DNA from: Rhodococcus rhodochrous
GTDB taxonomy: Bacteria > Actinomycetota > Actinomycetes > Mycobacteriales > Mycobacteriaceae
Length of the DNA: 64,000 nucleotides
Assembly: GCF_014854695.1 (NCBI RefSeq)
Contig: NZ_CP027557.1
Location: forward strand, 248,001-312,000
Direction of reading: 5' to 3'
In this document: piece by piece, positions 47,145-55,806 of the stretch
Position numbering within the stretch: the stretch's first letter is position 1
How the letters are laid out: each line of letters opens with the position of its first letter
Notes under the pieces: model-generated
What the model saw: only the letters and a program-made list of their open reading frames with translations
The model's database searches: none
What the model was told of the DNA's origin: nothing
Program-made: the position numbers and the translations under genes

Positions 47145-48407
47145 TCAGTGGGAGCCGCCGAGCGCCCGCACCCCCGGCGCCCCCGAGCGGCGGACGAACT
47201 CGGAGTCGGCGAGGCGTTCGTCCGCACCGAGATCCAGCGACAGGTCGACGGTCGCGGCGAGCCGGTACGGCTTGCTCTCGATCACGTCCCCGATCGCGCG
47301 TCGCAGTCGCGACACCTCGGCGCGGACCGACACGGCATGGTCGTCGTCCCCGTAGAGGGCCCGGCTGAGCGCTGCGACCGTCATGCCCTCCGGGCCGCGC
47401 TCGTGCAGCAACAGCAGGATCTCGGCCTGACGTGCGGTGACGATGCTGCGCCACGAGTCGTCGTCCCCGAACACCTCCACCGTGGGCGACGACGACACGT
47501 GCAGCACCATCCGCATGCGCGACGACGAGGCCGCGCCGCGGATCAACCAGCCGTGCGAAAGACGCTCGGGCACACACAGTCCCATACCGGGAACGGTCAG
47601 CGGGCGTGCGTGCCGCGGAACCGCGACCCGCTCGGCGGCGATACCGGAGGCGTGCGCGACCCAGCCGTCCTCGTCGACGAGCAGCACCGGTCCCCGCGTC
47701 GACGACAGCAGCGGAGCGGCCTCGGTGCGCAGCCGTTCGAGTCGCACCTCGTGCCGCCGCCACAGTTGCGCTTCGGCGAGCCGGACGGCGGTGTCGACGA
47801 GGGCGATGATGGCCGGGTGCAGGGTCAGCGCGGGACCGCTGACGTCGACGATGCCCAGCAGGTCGCCGCGGATCGGATCGTGGATCGGCGCGGCGGTGCA
47901 GTACCAGGGATGCTGGGTCGTCTCGAAGTGCTCACCCGAGAACAACTGCACGGGCGCGGCCTCCGCGAGCGCCGTGCCGATGGCGTTGGTGCCGACCGTC
48001 GACTCGGTCCACACCGTCCCCTCCTGGAAACCGAGGGCGTCGGCGCGCGAACGGATCGGTGCCGAACCGCTGCGCCAGAGGATCACGCCGTCGGCGTCGG
48101 TCACCACCAGCAGCAGATGCGAGGCGTCGGCGACGGGTGTGATGACCTGTTCGAGATCGCCGATCACCGCGGAGAGGGTGGACGCGCGGCGACGTCGCTC
48201 GACCTCCGCGACGGGCAGCCGGCTGCGTTCGTTGGTGCCGGTGGGATCGAGGCCCGCGTCGAGTACGCGCTGCCACGAACGGGACACGAGCGGACGGGGT
48301 CGCATGGGTGACCGGGCGCCGCCGATGACCGCGTCGTGCATCCGCGTCAACTCGCGCGCGTAGCGCGACAGGTCGGTGCCGGGCGCGATCGCGCTGAACG
48401 TGGTCAC
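47145..48407 (-). CDS. GAF-domain transcriptional regulator with C-terminal winged helix
   Basis: The 420-residue protein's N-terminal ~270 residues match the sensor half of AcoR-type activators: SRSWQRVLDAGLDP, ADGVILWRSGS, GFQEGTVWTESTVGTNAIGT, HFETTQHPWYCTAAPIHDP and GIVDVSGPA. It has no AAA+ sigma-54 ATPase. Instead the C-terminus is a winged-helix-like segment (RQAEILLLLHERG, GMTVAALSRALYGDDD, VSVRAEVSRLRRAIG). GTG at 48407 follows a GAGGAG site. It is divergent from the flavin monooxygenase 147 bases away and is the likely regulator of it. Confidence 0.87.
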   Translation of the reverse strand: MTTFSAIAPGTDLSRYARELTRMHDAVIGGARSPMRPRPLVSRSWQRVLDAGLDPTGTNERSRLPVAEVERRRRASTLSAVIGDLEQVITPVADASHLLLVVTDADGVILWRSGSAPIRSRADALGFQEGTVWTESTVGTNAIGTALAEAAPVQLFSGEHFETTQHPWYCTAAPIHDPIRGDLLGIVDVSGPALTLHPAIIALVDTAVRLAEAQLWRRHEVRLERLRTEAAPLLSSTRGPVLLVDEDGWVAHASGIAAERVAVPRHARPLTVPGMGLCVPERLSHGWLIRGAASSSRMRMVLHVSSSPTVEVFGDDDSWRSIVTARQAEILLLLHERGPEGMTVAALSRALYGDDDHAVSVRAEVSRLRRAIGDVIESKPYRLAATVDLSLDLGADERLADSEFVRRSGAPGVRALGGSH

Positions 48408-48554
48408 GGTCTCCTCTTCGTCGTCGTCCTCGGAGCATAGGTGGCAAATGTGTGCTGCGCCACAAATCGGGCGCCGTGCAACGTGACGCAACGCTTGTGG
48501 GGGAGCGGTCACGGGGAGTGTCCTGGATCACATCACCACGGGAAAGGACTCACC

Positions 48555-50396
48555 ATGACCGACACCCTCGACAAGCCCACGACCTCCGGCACCGCGACGC
48601 CCGACGAACGCGTCGACGCCTGGTTGCAGGCTTTCGAAACCGCCCTCGCGCAGCGCGACGTCGACGTCGCTGCGGGCCTGTTCGGCACCGATTCCTTCTG
48701 GCGCGACCTGGTCGCCTTCACCTGGAACCTCAAGACCGTCGAGGGACGCGAGGGCGTCTCGGACATGCTGCACGCGCGACTCGACGACACCGACCCGAGC
48801 GGCTTCCGCACCACCGAACCGGCGAGCGACGACGACGGCGTGCTCAGCGCCTGGATCGCGTTCGAGACCGCGGTCGGTCGCGGCGTCGGCCATCTGCGTC
48901 TGAAGCGCGACGAGGAGAGCGGCGAGGACCGCGCCTTCACGTTGCTGACCACGATGCAGGAACTGAAGGGCTACGAGGAGAACAAGGGCACGCGTCGTCC
49001 CCGCGGCACGAAGCACGGTGCGGACAAGCACCGCGTCACGTGGTCGGAGCAGCGCGAGATCGAGGAACGCGAACTCGGTTACACGCGTCAGCCCTACGTC
49101 GTGATCATCGGTGGTGGTCAGGGCGGTATCGCGCTCGGTGCGCGCATGCGTCAGCTCGGTGTTCCCGCGATCGTGCTCGACAAGTACGACCGTCCCGGCG
49201 ACCAGTGGCGCGGACGCTACAAGTCGCTGTGTCTGCACGACCCCGTCTGGTACGACCATCTGCCGTACATGCCCTTCCCCGACAACTGGCCGGTCTTCGC
49301 GCCCAAGGACAAGATCGCGGACTGGCTCGAGATGTACACGAAGGTGATGGAGGTTCCCTACTGGTCGAAGTCGGAGTGCACCTCGGCGAGCTACGACGAG
49401 GAGACGGGCGAATGGACCGTCGATGTCGTGCGCGACGGCGAACCGGTGGTCCTCCGGCCCAAGCAGCTCGTCATTGCGACCGGCATGTCGGGTAAGCCGA
49501 ACATCCCCGACTTCCCCGGGATGGACCTGTTCCGCGGCGAACAGCACCACTCCAGCGCCCACCCGGGCCCGGACGCCTATGCCGGCAAGAAGGCCGTCGT
49601 GATCGGTGCCAACAACAGTGCGCACGACATCTGCGGTGCCCTCTGGGAGGTCGGCGCCGACGTCACCATGGTGCAGCGCTCGTCCACGCACATCGTCCGA
49701 TCCGATTCGCTGATGGACCTCGGCCTCGGCGACCTGTACTCCGAGCGGGCCCTCGCCGCCGGTGTCACGACCCAGAAGGCCGACCTGACCTTCGCGTCCC
49801 TGCCGTACCGGATCATGCACGAGTTCCAGATCCCGATCTACGAGAAGATCCGCGAACGCGACGCCGAGTTCTACGACCGGCTGGAGAAGGCGGGCTTCCA
49901 GCACGACTGGGGTGACGACGGTTCGGGTCTGTTCATGAAGTACCTGCGTCGCGCATCCGGCTACTACATCGACGTCGGCGCCTCGGAACTCGTCGCGAAC
50001 GGCGACATCAAGCTCGCCCACGGCAATGTCCGCGAACTCACCGAGACGTCGGTGATCCTCGAGGACGGCACCGAACTCGAGGCCGATCTCGTCGTCTATG
50101 CGACCGGCTACGGCTCGATGAACGGCTGGGTCGCCGACCTGATCTCACAGGAGGTCGCCGACAAGGTGGGCAAGTGCTGGGGCCTGGGCTCCGACACCAC
50201 CAAGGACCCCGGTCCCTGGGAGGGTGAGCAGCGCAACATGTGGAAGCCCACGCAGCAGGACGGCCTGTGGTTCCACGGCGGCAACCTGCACCAGTCGCGG
50301 CACTACTCGCTCTACCTGGCGCTGCAGCTCAAGGCGCGCTACGAGGGCATCCCGACCCCGGTCTACGGACTGCAGGAGGTGCACCACCTCCGCTGA
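48555..50396 (+). CDS. Flavin-dependent monooxygenase with N-terminal SnoaL-like domain
   Basis: The 613-residue protein has residues ~20-145 forming a SnoaL/NTF2-like domain (VDAWLQAFETALAQRDVD, FGTDSFWRDLVAFTWNLKT). The rest is a two-dinucleotide flavoprotein: VIIGGGQGGIALGARM for FAD, GDQWRGRYKSLCLHDPVWYD, an FMO-type FxGxxxH (FRGEQHH), VVIGANNSAHDICGAL for NAD(P)H, and VVYATGYGS. It should hydroxylate or Baeyer-Villiger oxidise a small organic substrate. ATG at 48555 has a GGAAAGG site. Induction by the divergent GAF regulator is likely. Confidence 0.92.
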   Translation: MTDTLDKPTTSGTATPDERVDAWLQAFETALAQRDVDVAAGLFGTDSFWRDLVAFTWNLKTVEGREGVSDMLHARLDDTDPSGFRTTEPASDDDGVLSAWIAFETAVGRGVGHLRLKRDEESGEDRAFTLLTTMQELKGYEENKGTRRPRGTKHGADKHRVTWSEQREIEERELGYTRQPYVVIIGGGQGGIALGARMRQLGVPAIVLDKYDRPGDQWRGRYKSLCLHDPVWYDHLPYMPFPDNWPVFAPKDKIADWLEMYTKVMEVPYWSKSECTSASYDEETGEWTVDVVRDGEPVVLRPKQLVIATGMSGKPNIPDFPGMDLFRGEQHHSSAHPGPDAYAGKKAVVIGANNSAHDICGALWEVGADVTMVQRSSTHIVRSDSLMDLGLGDLYSERALAAGVTTQKADLTFASLPYRIMHEFQIPIYEKIRERDAEFYDRLEKAGFQHDWGDDGSGLFMKYLRRASGYYIDVGASELVANGDIKLAHGNVRELTETSVILEDGTELEADLVVYATGYGSMNGWVADLISQEVADKVGKCWGLGSDTTKDPGPWEGEQRNMWKPTQQDGLWFHGGNLHQSRHYSLYLALQLKARYEGIPTPVYGLQEVHHLR

Positions 50397-50423
50397 CCGA
50401 GACAGCTCCCACCGTGTCGCTCC

Positions 50424-50440
50424 CGCCCCCGGCGGGGGCG
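50424..50440 (+). terminator. Terminator after flavin monooxygenase
   Basis: A CGCCCCC/GGGGGCG stem with a three-base loop lies 28 bases after the stop codon; no T-tract. Confidence 0.5.
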
Positions 50441-50454
50441 ACGCGGCCGTACAT

Positions 50455-50479
50455 CCTCCTATTCGTCACGAATCGGAGG
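50455..50479. promoter_or_regulatory. Hyphenated palindrome upstream of the esterase
   Basis: CCTCC-T-ATTCG-TCA-CGAAT-C-GGAGG: ten base pairs with one mismatch and a three-base centre, lying about 90 bases before the esterase start. It could be an operator or a second hairpin ending the monooxygenase transcript. Confidence 0.4.
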
Positions 50480-50569
50480 GTGAGTATTAGGGTCGCGTGC
50501 AGGTCCGCTTGACCGGGTACAGGTAGTGACTGTGAGATCACTGCAGGTCGTCGGGGGACGGGGAGTTCG

Positions 50570-51568
50570 ATGGTGAAGAGACTTGCGGCGGCTGTGGCGG
50601 TGGCCCTGATGATGCCGGTCTCCGGCACAGTGATGGCCCATGCCCGACCGGCCCATGCCCAACCGCCCCAGATGCAACCGGCGTCGGCCAGGATCGACCA
50701 CGTCGAGCGCGTCGGCGACCGGCAGACGAAGCTGTTCGTCCACTCGGCCGCGATGAATCGGATCGTGCCGGTGCAGGTGCTGCACCCGGCCTCGGCGGGG
50801 CCGCGCCCCACCCTCTACCTGCTCGACGGCGTCAGCGCCGGCGAGGAGTCCGAGTTCCGTGAGAGCACGTGGACGCAACGCACCGACATCGAGGAGTTCT
50901 TCGCCGACAAGAACACCAACGTCGTCCTTCCCGTCGGTGGCACCGCGAGCTACTACACCGACTGGAACAATCCCGACCCCGTCCTCGGTGTCAACAAGTG
51001 GGAGACCTTCCTGACCGAGGAACTACCCCCGCTGATCGACGCCGAATTCGACGGCAACGGCACCAACGCCGTCGCGGGACTGTCGATGGGTGCCACCGGC
51101 GCGATGTCCCTGATCACCCGCAATCCCGACCTCTACCAGGGGGTCGCGGCGCTCAGCGGTTGCTACGACACCTCCAGCGACCGCTCCCGCGACACCGTCC
51201 GCGGGACCGTCGCGTACAAGGGCGGCAACCCCGACAACATGTGGGGACCGCCCGAGGACGCCCGGTGGGAGGAGCACGACTCCTACCTGCTCGCCGAGAA
51301 GCTGCGCGGCAAGGAGGTCTTCCTCAGCACCGGCAACGGCCTGCTCGGCCCGCACGATCTCGGCGCCGGCCAGGACGTGCTCACCGTCGGCGCGCCGCTC
51401 GAGATCGGCACCTTCGTGTGCACCGTCACCTACGACCGTCGCCTCCGCGAACTCGGCATCCCCGCGCAGGTCGTCTACCGCCCGTGGGGCACGCATTCGT
51501 GGGGTTACTGGCAGGACGACATCAAGGCCGCCTGGCCGACCCTCGCCGACGCCCTCGGACTCCGCTGA
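50570..51568 (+). CDS. Secreted mycolyltransferase-like esterase (antigen 85 family)
   Basis: The 332-residue exported alpha/beta-hydrolase has a Sec signal peptide (VKRLAAAVAVALMMPVSG, AxA cleavage near residue 30), nucleophile GLSMGATGAMSL, LSGCYDT, and C-terminal RPWGTHSWGYWQDD with the catalytic His. This is the antigen 85/corynebacterial mycolyltransferase (esterase D) pattern. It would transfer mycolates from trehalose monomycolate to arabinogalactan or trehalose in the outer envelope. ATG at 50570 has a GGGGAG site; GTG at 50573 is an alternative. Simple esterase activity is the alternative. Confidence 0.86.
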   Translation: MVKRLAAAVAVALMMPVSGTVMAHARPAHAQPPQMQPASARIDHVERVGDRQTKLFVHSAAMNRIVPVQVLHPASAGPRPTLYLLDGVSAGEESEFRESTWTQRTDIEEFFADKNTNVVLPVGGTASYYTDWNNPDPVLGVNKWETFLTEELPPLIDAEFDGNGTNAVAGLSMGATGAMSLITRNPDLYQGVAALSGCYDTSSDRSRDTVRGTVAYKGGNPDNMWGPPEDARWEEHDSYLLAEKLRGKEVFLSTGNGLLGPHDLGAGQDVLTVGAPLEIGTFVCTVTYDRRLRELGIPAQVVYRPWGTHSWGYWQDDIKAAWPTLADALGLR

Positions 51569-51589
51569 CCGCGCATCGACGGCACCGTC

Positions 51590-53287
51590 TCAGTGCAGGC
51601 GGATGCGGTCGACCGCCGGCGGCTCCACGCGTGAGCGGGTCGCCAGATAGCTGTTGAGGGCGTCGAGATCCTTGCCCGCGCCGACCAGCCCGTGCGCTTC
51701 CGTGCACACGGTGAAACCGTCGCCGCCGCCGGCCAGGAAGTTGTTCATCACGACCTTGTACACGCGCTCGGGGTCCACGGCCTCGCCGTCGATCGTGATC
51801 GAGCGGATCCGTTCGCCGCGCGGCGCCAGGCGGTCGAGTGTGTAGGTCAGATTGTGCGAGGGGGCCAGGATGCGTTCGATCTCCGAGCCGACCGGGCTGT
51901 CCTGGAACTGCTGCTCGAGCAACGCGTCGAGTTGGGCTCCGGTGAGGTCGAGTACCTGCAGCATGTTCCCGAAGGGCTGCACGGCGTAGGTCTCCCGGTA
52001 GGAGACGGTGCCGTCGCCGGCGAGGAGGTCGCCGCGGAGTCCGCCGGGGTTCATCAGGGCGATCTGCGCCCCGAGATGTCGCGTCGCGGCGAGTTGCGCG
52101 TCGGCCACCAGATTGCCCAGCGCCGATTCTCCGCTCGGGCTCTTGCTGCGCGTGACGTCGCCGCCGATACGGGCGATGGACCGGTTCGCGACCTCCGCCG
52201 ACTTCTCGACCGCCCGGTCGACGAACTCGAGGGTGGTCGGATCCGGGTCGATGTCGTGCGTGACGACCTGCGTGAAGACGACGGTCCGGTCGCGCAGCAC
52301 CTCGCGGCTCTGCCGGTCGATGACGAGATCGGCGACCGACAGGATGCGCCCGTGCGAAGCGCCCTGCACGACGGTGCGCGGTTTGCCCGCGGGATCGGTG
52401 TAGGTGCAGTTGAAGTGCCGGTCGCCGTCGGAGGTGATGATGAGGTCCACCTCGGGGGAGACGGACGTCGCGATCGCCGCCGCCCCGCCGTCCCCGCTCG
52501 GGCACGGATCGTCGCCGTCGATGGCTCCGATGTCGCCCTTGTAGAGCACGACGATCGAGCGGACGCCGAGCGCGCCGAGGATGTCGGCGGTGCGGTTGAC
52601 GGCGGCGATCTCGTCCTCGAACCGCAGTCCCGCGATGGCGTCGGGCCGGATCATGTCGGGGGTGTTGCTCGGCACGACGCCGATGACCCCGACGGGCAGC
52701 CCGTCGACGTAGTCGATGCTGTAGGGGAGTGCGGCCGGTGTGCCGTTCGTCGTGGTGAGGTTGGCGCCGAGGATCGGGAAGTTCGCGCCGTCGAACGGCT
52801 CGGTGTAGAGGCACCCTTCCTTCGGGTGACAACCGCCGTCCCGGAGCCGCTCGAATTCGGCGTAGCCGCGGTCGAGTTCGTGGTTGCCGAGGGTCGCGGC
52901 GGTGAGGTCGAGTTCGTCGAGCAGGGCGATGGTCGGCTCGTCGTGGAACAGACCCGACTCGAGCGGCGACGAACCCCACGTGTCGCCCACGGCGTAGAGC
53001 ACGGAGTTGTCGGCCTGCTCCCGGAGCTGGCGGACGTAGGCGGCGAGATAGGCCGCACCGCCCGCGGGGACCGAGACGTCATCCGACCGGACGACCTCGC
53101 CGTGCAGTCCCTGCGGGGGCAGCAGATTTCCGTGCAGGTCGCCGAATGCGATCACCCGGAGCGGGACGGTGTTCGAGGGGACGGTGCTCGACGGTGCAGC
53201 GCCGGCAGGTGCCGCACCACCGAAGGCGACCAGTGAGCCGACGACTGCGCAGGCCGACAGGGCGCGCCGCACCTTGCCTGCCCCCAT
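51590..53287 (-). CDS. Secreted 5'-nucleotidase/metallophosphatase-like protein
   Basis: The 565-residue exported protein (signal peptide residues 1-31, ending PAGAA) has a calcineurin-like phosphatase domain: FGDLHGN, YAVGDTWGSSP, LGNHELDRG. A 5'-nucleotidase C-terminal domain follows (ALGNLVADAQL, MNPGGLRGDL, YAVQPFGNMLQVLDLTG, NNFLAGGGDGF). The later metal motifs are altered: the usual THxG reads LYKGDIG and the usual GGHxH reads TSDGDRHF, so activity may be changed. ATG at 53287 has a CGGAGG site. It is convergent with the esterase. Confidence 0.88.
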   Translation of the reverse strand: MGAGKVRRALSACAVVGSLVAFGGAAPAGAAPSSTVPSNTVPLRVIAFGDLHGNLLPPQGLHGEVVRSDDVSVPAGGAAYLAAYVRQLREQADNSVLYAVGDTWGSSPLESGLFHDEPTIALLDELDLTAATLGNHELDRGYAEFERLRDGGCHPKEGCLYTEPFDGANFPILGANLTTTNGTPAALPYSIDYVDGLPVGVIGVVPSNTPDMIRPDAIAGLRFEDEIAAVNRTADILGALGVRSIVVLYKGDIGAIDGDDPCPSGDGGAAAIATSVSPEVDLIITSDGDRHFNCTYTDPAGKPRTVVQGASHGRILSVADLVIDRQSREVLRDRTVVFTQVVTHDIDPDPTTLEFVDRAVEKSAEVANRSIARIGGDVTRSKSPSGESALGNLVADAQLAATRHLGAQIALMNPGGLRGDLLAGDGTVSYRETYAVQPFGNMLQVLDLTGAQLDALLEQQFQDSPVGSEIERILAPSHNLTYTLDRLAPRGERIRSITIDGEAVDPERVYKVVMNNFLAGGGDGFTVCTEAHGLVGAGKDLDALNSYLATRSRVEPPAVDRIRLH

Positions 53288-53353
53288 GCAGTTCCTCCGA
53301 CCCCGGCCCGATCCGACCGCCCGAGTCTGTCAGGGCCGGATCACGCCACCGAT

Positions 53354-53374
53354 ACCCAGCCATAACGGTTGGGT
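53354..53374 (-). terminator. Terminator after hisC2
   Basis: An 8-bp stem with one G-U pair (53354-53361 with 53367-53374) and a five-base loop lies 13 bases past the hisC2 stop. Confidence 0.5.
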
Positions 53375-53386
53375 CTCGTCACAGGA

Positions 53387-54466
53387 TCAGCCGATGCCGG
53401 CGAGTGCCCGTCCCTGCCCGGTCGCGAAGTCGAGGAACAGATCGTTCTCGTGCGGGTCGCCGATCGTCACCCGGGTGCCCTCGCCCGTGAAGTTGCGCAG
53501 GACCACGCCTGCCTCCGCTGCGGCCTCGGAGAACGCGGCGGAGCGTTCACCCAGCGGCAGCCAGAGGAAGTTCGCGGCACTCGCGGGCACCTCGTAGCCG
53601 GCCTCGACAAGCGCCGCGTGGACCCGTTCCCGCTCGGCGACGACGCCCTCGGTGCGCGCGAGCAACTCGGTCGCGGCGGCGAGCGAGGCCACGGCGGCCG
53701 TCTGGGCGAGCGAGTTGACGGAGAACGGGGTGTGGACCTTGCTCAGCGCCGTCACGACGGACGGGTCGGCGACCGCGTATCCGACACGGATGCCGGCGAG
53801 ACCGTAGGCCTTGGAGAAGGTACGGAGTACGACGACGTTGCTGCGACCCTCCGCGAGCTCGAGACCGTCGGCCAGATCCTCACCGGGCTCGGGGCGGACG
53901 TACTCGAAGTACGCCTCGTCGAGGGCGACGACGATGTGCTCGGGGACGGCGTCGAGGAACTGTGCGAGCTCCTCCGTGCCCAGCAGCGACCCGGTGGGGT
54001 TGTTGGGATTGCACACGAAGATCAGCCGCGTGCGGTCGGTGATCGCGGCGAGCATGGCCTTCAGGTCGTGACCGTGGTCCGCGGTGTTCGGGACGCGAAC
54101 GGCGGTCGCGCCGGCGACGGCCGCGATGATCGGGTACGCCTCGAACGACCGCCACGCGAAGATCACCTCGTCGCCCGCATCGCACGTGATCTGCACGAGC
54201 TCCTGGCACAGGCTCACCGATCCACAGCCCACGGCGATCCGCTCGGTCGGGACGCCGAGTCGCTCCGACAGTGCCGCGACGAGCTCGGTCGCGCCGTTGT
54301 CGGGGTAGCGGTTGAGGCCTGCGGCAGCGTCGGCGATCGCCTCCCGGACGCTGGGGAGCGGGCCGATGGTGGTCTCGTTGCTGGCGAGCTTCACCGCACC
54401 GGGGAACGAGCGGCCCGGAACGTAGGCGGGGATCGATTCGAGGTCGGGGCGGGTCCGTGGAGTCAC
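53387..54466 (-). CDS. hisC2: Histidinol-phosphate/aromatic aminotransferase HisC2 (Pat)
   Basis: This 359-residue class-I/II PLP aminotransferase has KLASNETTIGP, NRYPDNGATEL, VGCGSVSLCQELVQ, CNPNNPTGSLLG, ALDEAYFEYV, the Schiff-base lysine in RTFSKAYGLAGIRVGY, and the C-terminal RNFTGEGTRVTIGDP. It transaminates phenylalanine/tyrosine precursors and/or histidinol phosphate; M. tuberculosis Rv3772 is the counterpart. GTG at 54466 is preceded by CATAAT 6 bases upstream, a possible leaderless start. It is probably monocistronic. Confidence 0.92.
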   Translation of the reverse strand: MTPRTRPDLESIPAYVPGRSFPGAVKLASNETTIGPLPSVREAIADAAAGLNRYPDNGATELVAALSERLGVPTERIAVGCGSVSLCQELVQITCDAGDEVIFAWRSFEAYPIIAAVAGATAVRVPNTADHGHDLKAMLAAITDRTRLIFVCNPNNPTGSLLGTEELAQFLDAVPEHIVVALDEAYFEYVRPEPGEDLADGLELAEGRSNVVVLRTFSKAYGLAGIRVGYAVADPSVVTALSKVHTPFSVNSLAQTAAVASLAAATELLARTEGVVAERERVHAALVEAGYEVPASAANFLWLPLGERSAAFSEAAAEAGVVLRNFTGEGTRVTIGDPHENDLFLDFATGQGRALAGIG

Positions 54467-54614
54467 GAGCCGATTATGCTCCTCGTCGTGGGACCGCCTG
54501 TCGGCAGGATGGGGGAGACCGTCCATCTACACGCCTCTGACCAGGCGTTTTGCGTTTCCCCTCGGGGCATGTGTAATGTTTCGATCCGGCGGTTCGAGAG
54601 CATCGAATCCCCGA

Positions 54615-54706
54615 GGAGGCGTGCCAGAGCGGCCGAATGGGACTCACTGCTAATGAGTTGTCCCCCTTACCGGGGACCGGAGGTTCAAATCCTCTCGCCT
54701 CCGCCA
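54615..54706 (+). tRNA. tRNA-Ser (anticodon GCT)
   Basis: The acceptor is GGAGGCG/CGCCTCC with encoded CCA. The anticodon arm ACTCA-CTGCTAA-TGAGT gives GCT, with a long variable arm and T-loop GGTTCAAATCC. It reads AGC and AGU. Confidence 0.96.
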
Positions 54707-54743
54707 GTTGGTGTAGCGTCACCAACGACAATTGAATACACAT

Positions 54744-54816
54744 GCGCCCGTAGCTCAACGGATAGAGCATCTGACTACGGATCAGAAGGTTAGGGGTTCG
54801 AATCCCTTCGGGCGCA
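54744..54816 (+). tRNA. tRNA-Arg (anticodon ACG)
   Basis: The acceptor is GCGCCCG/CGGGCGC with discriminator A. The anticodon arm TCTGA-CTACGGA-TCAGA gives ACG, expected to be read as ICG. The T-loop is GGTTCGAATCC. Its 3' end is repeated at 56038, making it the apparent integration site of the following islet. Confidence 0.96.
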
Positions 54817-54860
54817 CACACGAAAACCCTCACCGGTACTTCCGGTGAGGGTTTTCTCGT
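54794..54860 (+). repeat. Left copy of tRNA-Arg 3'-end/terminator repeat
   Basis: T-arm, acceptor 3' strand and terminator of tRNA-Arg. The right copy at 56038-56102 repeats the segment with small deletions and a few substitutions. The pair brackets the two-gene islet. Confidence 0.7.
54823..54855 (+). terminator. Terminator after tRNA-Arg
   Basis: Perfect 14-bp stem (54823-54836 with 54842-54855), five-base loop, ending in TTTTCTCGT. Confidence 0.75.
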
Positions 54861-54987
54861 ATCTGGTTACGGAGTCGCCACGACACAGAATCGACACGGC
54901 TTGCTGACCGGCTTCAGCGACATCTTTGTGGCTATCTTCACTCCGCAAGGGACGTCACGTGACTTCCCCCGGACTACAGGAGGGTGT

Positions 54988-55806
54988 GTGCAAGATCGGC
55001 CCTGGTCCAACAAACAGATGGAGATTCTTGCCCAGTGCCTCCGTGACAATGTCGCGACACCGGAGGGCGCTCCCGACTACGACGACGTCATGATCTGGTA
55101 CGACGAGTTGGCGGCAGAGGTTCACGGCATCGTCCATGCTCTGCCGTGGAAGACGATCTTGCCTCATTCACATTCCGAGGTGGACATCACTTACCGAGCG
55201 AAGACGATCGACACGCTCCGTGACAAGCTGGTCCGCCTTTCCTCTGGACCTTTGACCAACATCGTTGATATCGCCGGCGTCCGAGTGGACGCCGAGATGA
55301 CGCTGCATGAGCAGGACAGAGTCGCTGCTGCCATCGCTCGGGCCTTCGGGATGGACCCTGAAAAGGCAGTGAAAGATCTACGGGTCGAGCACCACAACGG
55401 GTACCGCGCCGTTCACGTCCATCTGAAGCTTCGGCGTGCGATGGCCGAGGTTCAAGTTCGTACACAACTCCAGAGCAAGTGGGCGAACACGTACGAACGG
55501 TTGGGCGACTTGGCCGGCCGAAGTATCAGATATGAGCGAGTCACGGGGTCTGGTGGTTGGAGTGGGATTGCCTCGAAGCTTCAGGGGATCTCCTCGAATC
55601 AGATCCGGCTGATCGAAGAGGCGAAGGACAAGATTGCTGAGATGTCTCCTGATTCCGGCTATGTATGGAACAGTCTTGACGATCTGCCCGAAGAGGTTCG
55701 CGAGATCGGGTACAAGGTGCTGGAAGACGAAGCCGAACTCTCTACTATGCTCGACGATGTAGAGCAGCTGCTTCGAGACGCACAGCGGAAGGGGATGGAA
55801 CAGTGA
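54988..55806 (+). CDS. RelA/SpoT-domain protein (candidate toxic small alarmone synthetase)
   Basis: The 272-residue product has a single synthetase domain and no hydrolase, TGS or ACT domain. Conserved points are ITYRAK (Arg70, Lys72) for ATP, DIAGVR (Asp94, Arg99), GYRAVH (Tyr139) for the GTP side and EVQVRT (Glu154, Gln156), followed by WANTYERLGD. A helical C-terminus of ~80 residues completes it. GTG at 54988 has an AGGAGG site with 4-base spacing; a TTG at 54901 is the longest alternative. The downstream 75-residue gene overlaps its stop (GTGA), as in toxin-antitoxin pairs. Base composition is less GC-rich than the surroundings. It could make (p)ppGpp/(p)ppApp or pyrophosphorylate tRNA; which is not decided by sequence. 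Confidence 0.88.
   Translation: MQDRPWSNKQMEILAQCLRDNVATPEGAPDYDDVMIWYDELAAEVHGIVHALPWKTILPHSHSEVDITYRAKTIDTLRDKLVRLSSGPLTNIVDIAGVRVDAEMTLHEQDRVAAAIARAFGMDPEKAVKDLRVEHHNGYRAVHVHLKLRRAMAEVQVRTQLQSKWANTYERLGDLAGRSIRYERVTGSGGWSGIASKLQGISSNQIRLIEEAKDKIAEMSPDSGYVWNSLDDLPEEVREIGYKVLEDEAELSTMLDDVEQLLRDAQRKGMEQ

Noticed and set aside
54901..54987. A longer RelA/SpoT protein starting at TTG 54901
   Set aside because: The extra 29 residues follow the tRNA terminator closely, lack a ribosome-binding site, and GTG 54988 has a near-ideal AGGAGG site.
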